Positions 63,450-64,000 of a stretch of 64,000 nucleotides of DNA are shown here, piece by piece. This stretch comes from Alteromonas sp. KUL42 (GTDB lineage Bacteria; Pseudomonadota; Gammaproteobacteria; Enterobacterales; Alteromonadaceae). How positions within the stretch are numbered: the stretch's first letter is position 1; each line of letters opens with the position of its first letter. The stretch is taken from positions 62,001 to 126,000 of the forward strand of contig NZ_BJKK01000013.1 in NCBI RefSeq assembly GCF_006538325.1, given 5' to 3'. Under the pieces are notes generated by a model. That model made no database searches, was not told the origin of the DNA, and was given only the letters and a program-made list of their open reading frames with translations. A program made the translations under genes and the position numbers.

Positions 63450-63548
63450 ACCTAACGCCGTTGTAACCGGCTAAAAATAGTTGGCTAAAATTTGTGAGGT
63501 ACGAACATAGCCAACTGTTTTTTGTCCGAGTTAACAACCTTGTTAGCA
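63450..63548 (-). other. attC-like site A
   Basis: R'' end GCTAAC and R' end GTTAGGT. The outer arms CTAACAAGGTTGTTAACTCGG and CCGGTTACAACGGCGTTAG are reverse complements with a few extra bases, and the inner AGTTGGCTA/TAGCCAACT pair also matches. It begins five bases after the S41 stop. The clearest site of the series. Confidence 0.75.
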
Positions 63549-63552
63549 ATCT

Positions 63553-64000
63553 TTACATCGTTCTCTGAAATTCTCTTTCATCCCTACCCAAAGAGAGCAT
63601 TTTCAATGCAATGACTTGCTTATCTTTATATATTGCTTGTAGCCTTGCCTCGGTAAACGCTTTAAAAACGATAGTTTCTTTATCAAGAAGTTCAATTTCA
63701 AAGGCCGGCTCATCTGAATGTTGATAAAAGAGTTTACCACCTTCTTGAAATACCTTGTGCTCTCCAAACGTACCTACTATCTGATTGAAATCACTCTGAC
63801 TTGGCTGGTATTGGCTCGATTTCGCTTTAACCAATGGATAGACCCATTTGTGCAAGCTGAGATTACTACTCTTACTTTTTATTAAAGTATTTAGTACCTC
63901 TGCATAAGCTACATTAAGTGCATTGTCGCTGCTCGTTTCAATATTTGGTTTTACACCTTTTCTTTCCCAATTATCGTTTGTTCTGGGGTCAACAGGTCGT
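63553..64000 (-). CDS. S41 family peptidase, C-terminal part (5' end outside window)
   Basis: An open minus-strand frame reaches the right edge of the window. RPVDPRTNDNWERKGVKPNI matches the C-terminal end of S41 (tail-specific/IRBP-like) peptidases. It is followed by a polar tail with beta-strand segments (KLFYQHSDEPAFEIELLD). No catalytic Ser in this part. First cassette gene in the window from the right. Confidence 0.75.
   Translation of the reverse strand, partial: RPVDPRTNDNWERKGVKPNIETSSDNALNVAYAEVLNTLIKSKSSNLSLHKWVYPLVKAKSSQYQPSQSDFNQIVGTFGEHKVFQEGGKLFYQHSDEPAFEIELLDKETIVFKAFTEARLQAIYKDKQVIALKMLSLGRDEREFQRTM

Overview
The window reads as the chromosome of a marine gammaproteobacterium, probably Alteromonas or a close relative. 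This rests on the uvrY-uvrC-pgsA-tRNA(Gly-Cys-Leu) order, tusDCB-tusE, an ovothiol operon, a BI-1/YccA gene and moderate GC. The genus is an inference. Three units make up the window: a siphovirus-type prophage (1 to about 35.35 kb, left end outside), host core genes (35.36 to about 58.9 kb), and the degenerate end of an integron-like cassette array (about 58.9 kb to the right edge).

Prophage. The late genes lie on the minus strand from about 20.4 kb down to 1: a lysis block (holin candidate, lytic transglycosylase, Rz/Rz1), HNH endonuclease, P27-type small terminase, large terminase, portal, S49-type protease, HK97-fold capsid, connector and tail proteins. They continue with a tail chaperone pair made through a canonical -1 slippery heptamer, the tape measure, tail-tip genes, a gpJ-like protein ending in a LamG-like domain, and a tailspike cut by the window edge. 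Two tandem terminators separate this block from a leftward early operon (20.6-24.8 kb) with O/P-like replication genes. The immunity region (24.5-25.9 kb) has three HTH genes, three copies of a 13-bp operator ACAC-N5-GTGT at three promoters, and a separate 19-bp palindrome. A three-gene secreted/membrane cassette of unknown function follows. The rightward early operon (27.1-33.0 kb) holds an HD hydrolase, a DUF2303 protein, many small genes and ends with the integrase. Between the integrase and tRNA-Leu are a lipoprotein gene and a Panacea (DUF4065) antitoxin-like gene paired with an unrecognised protein.

Host core. tRNA-Leu, -Cys and -Gly, pgsA, uvrC and uvrY form one leftward unit. The 3' end of tRNA-Leu is the likely prophage attachment site. 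Then come a pirin gene, ovoB-ovoA (ovothiol synthesis), a large hybrid histidine kinase, and two near-identical tRNA-Ser(UGA) genes flanking a ygiD-doxX-lysR-DUF3360 block. A truncated third tRNA-Ser copy is fused to a palindromic element. BI-1, tusDCB-tusE, a SRAP protein, an esterase and small membrane or secreted proteins follow.

Right end. Leftward genes (small membrane protein, alpha/beta hydrolase, GNAT, PNPOx-like protein, S41 peptidase) are each followed by an imperfect palindrome with attC features. A decayed hydrolase 3' end lies further left. No integron integrase is in the window.

Four genes (gpJ-like, DUF6694-like lipoprotein, histidine kinase, tusD) are broken by a one-base change in an A/T homopolymer. 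This may reflect sequencing error, true mutation, or in two cases programmed frameshifting.
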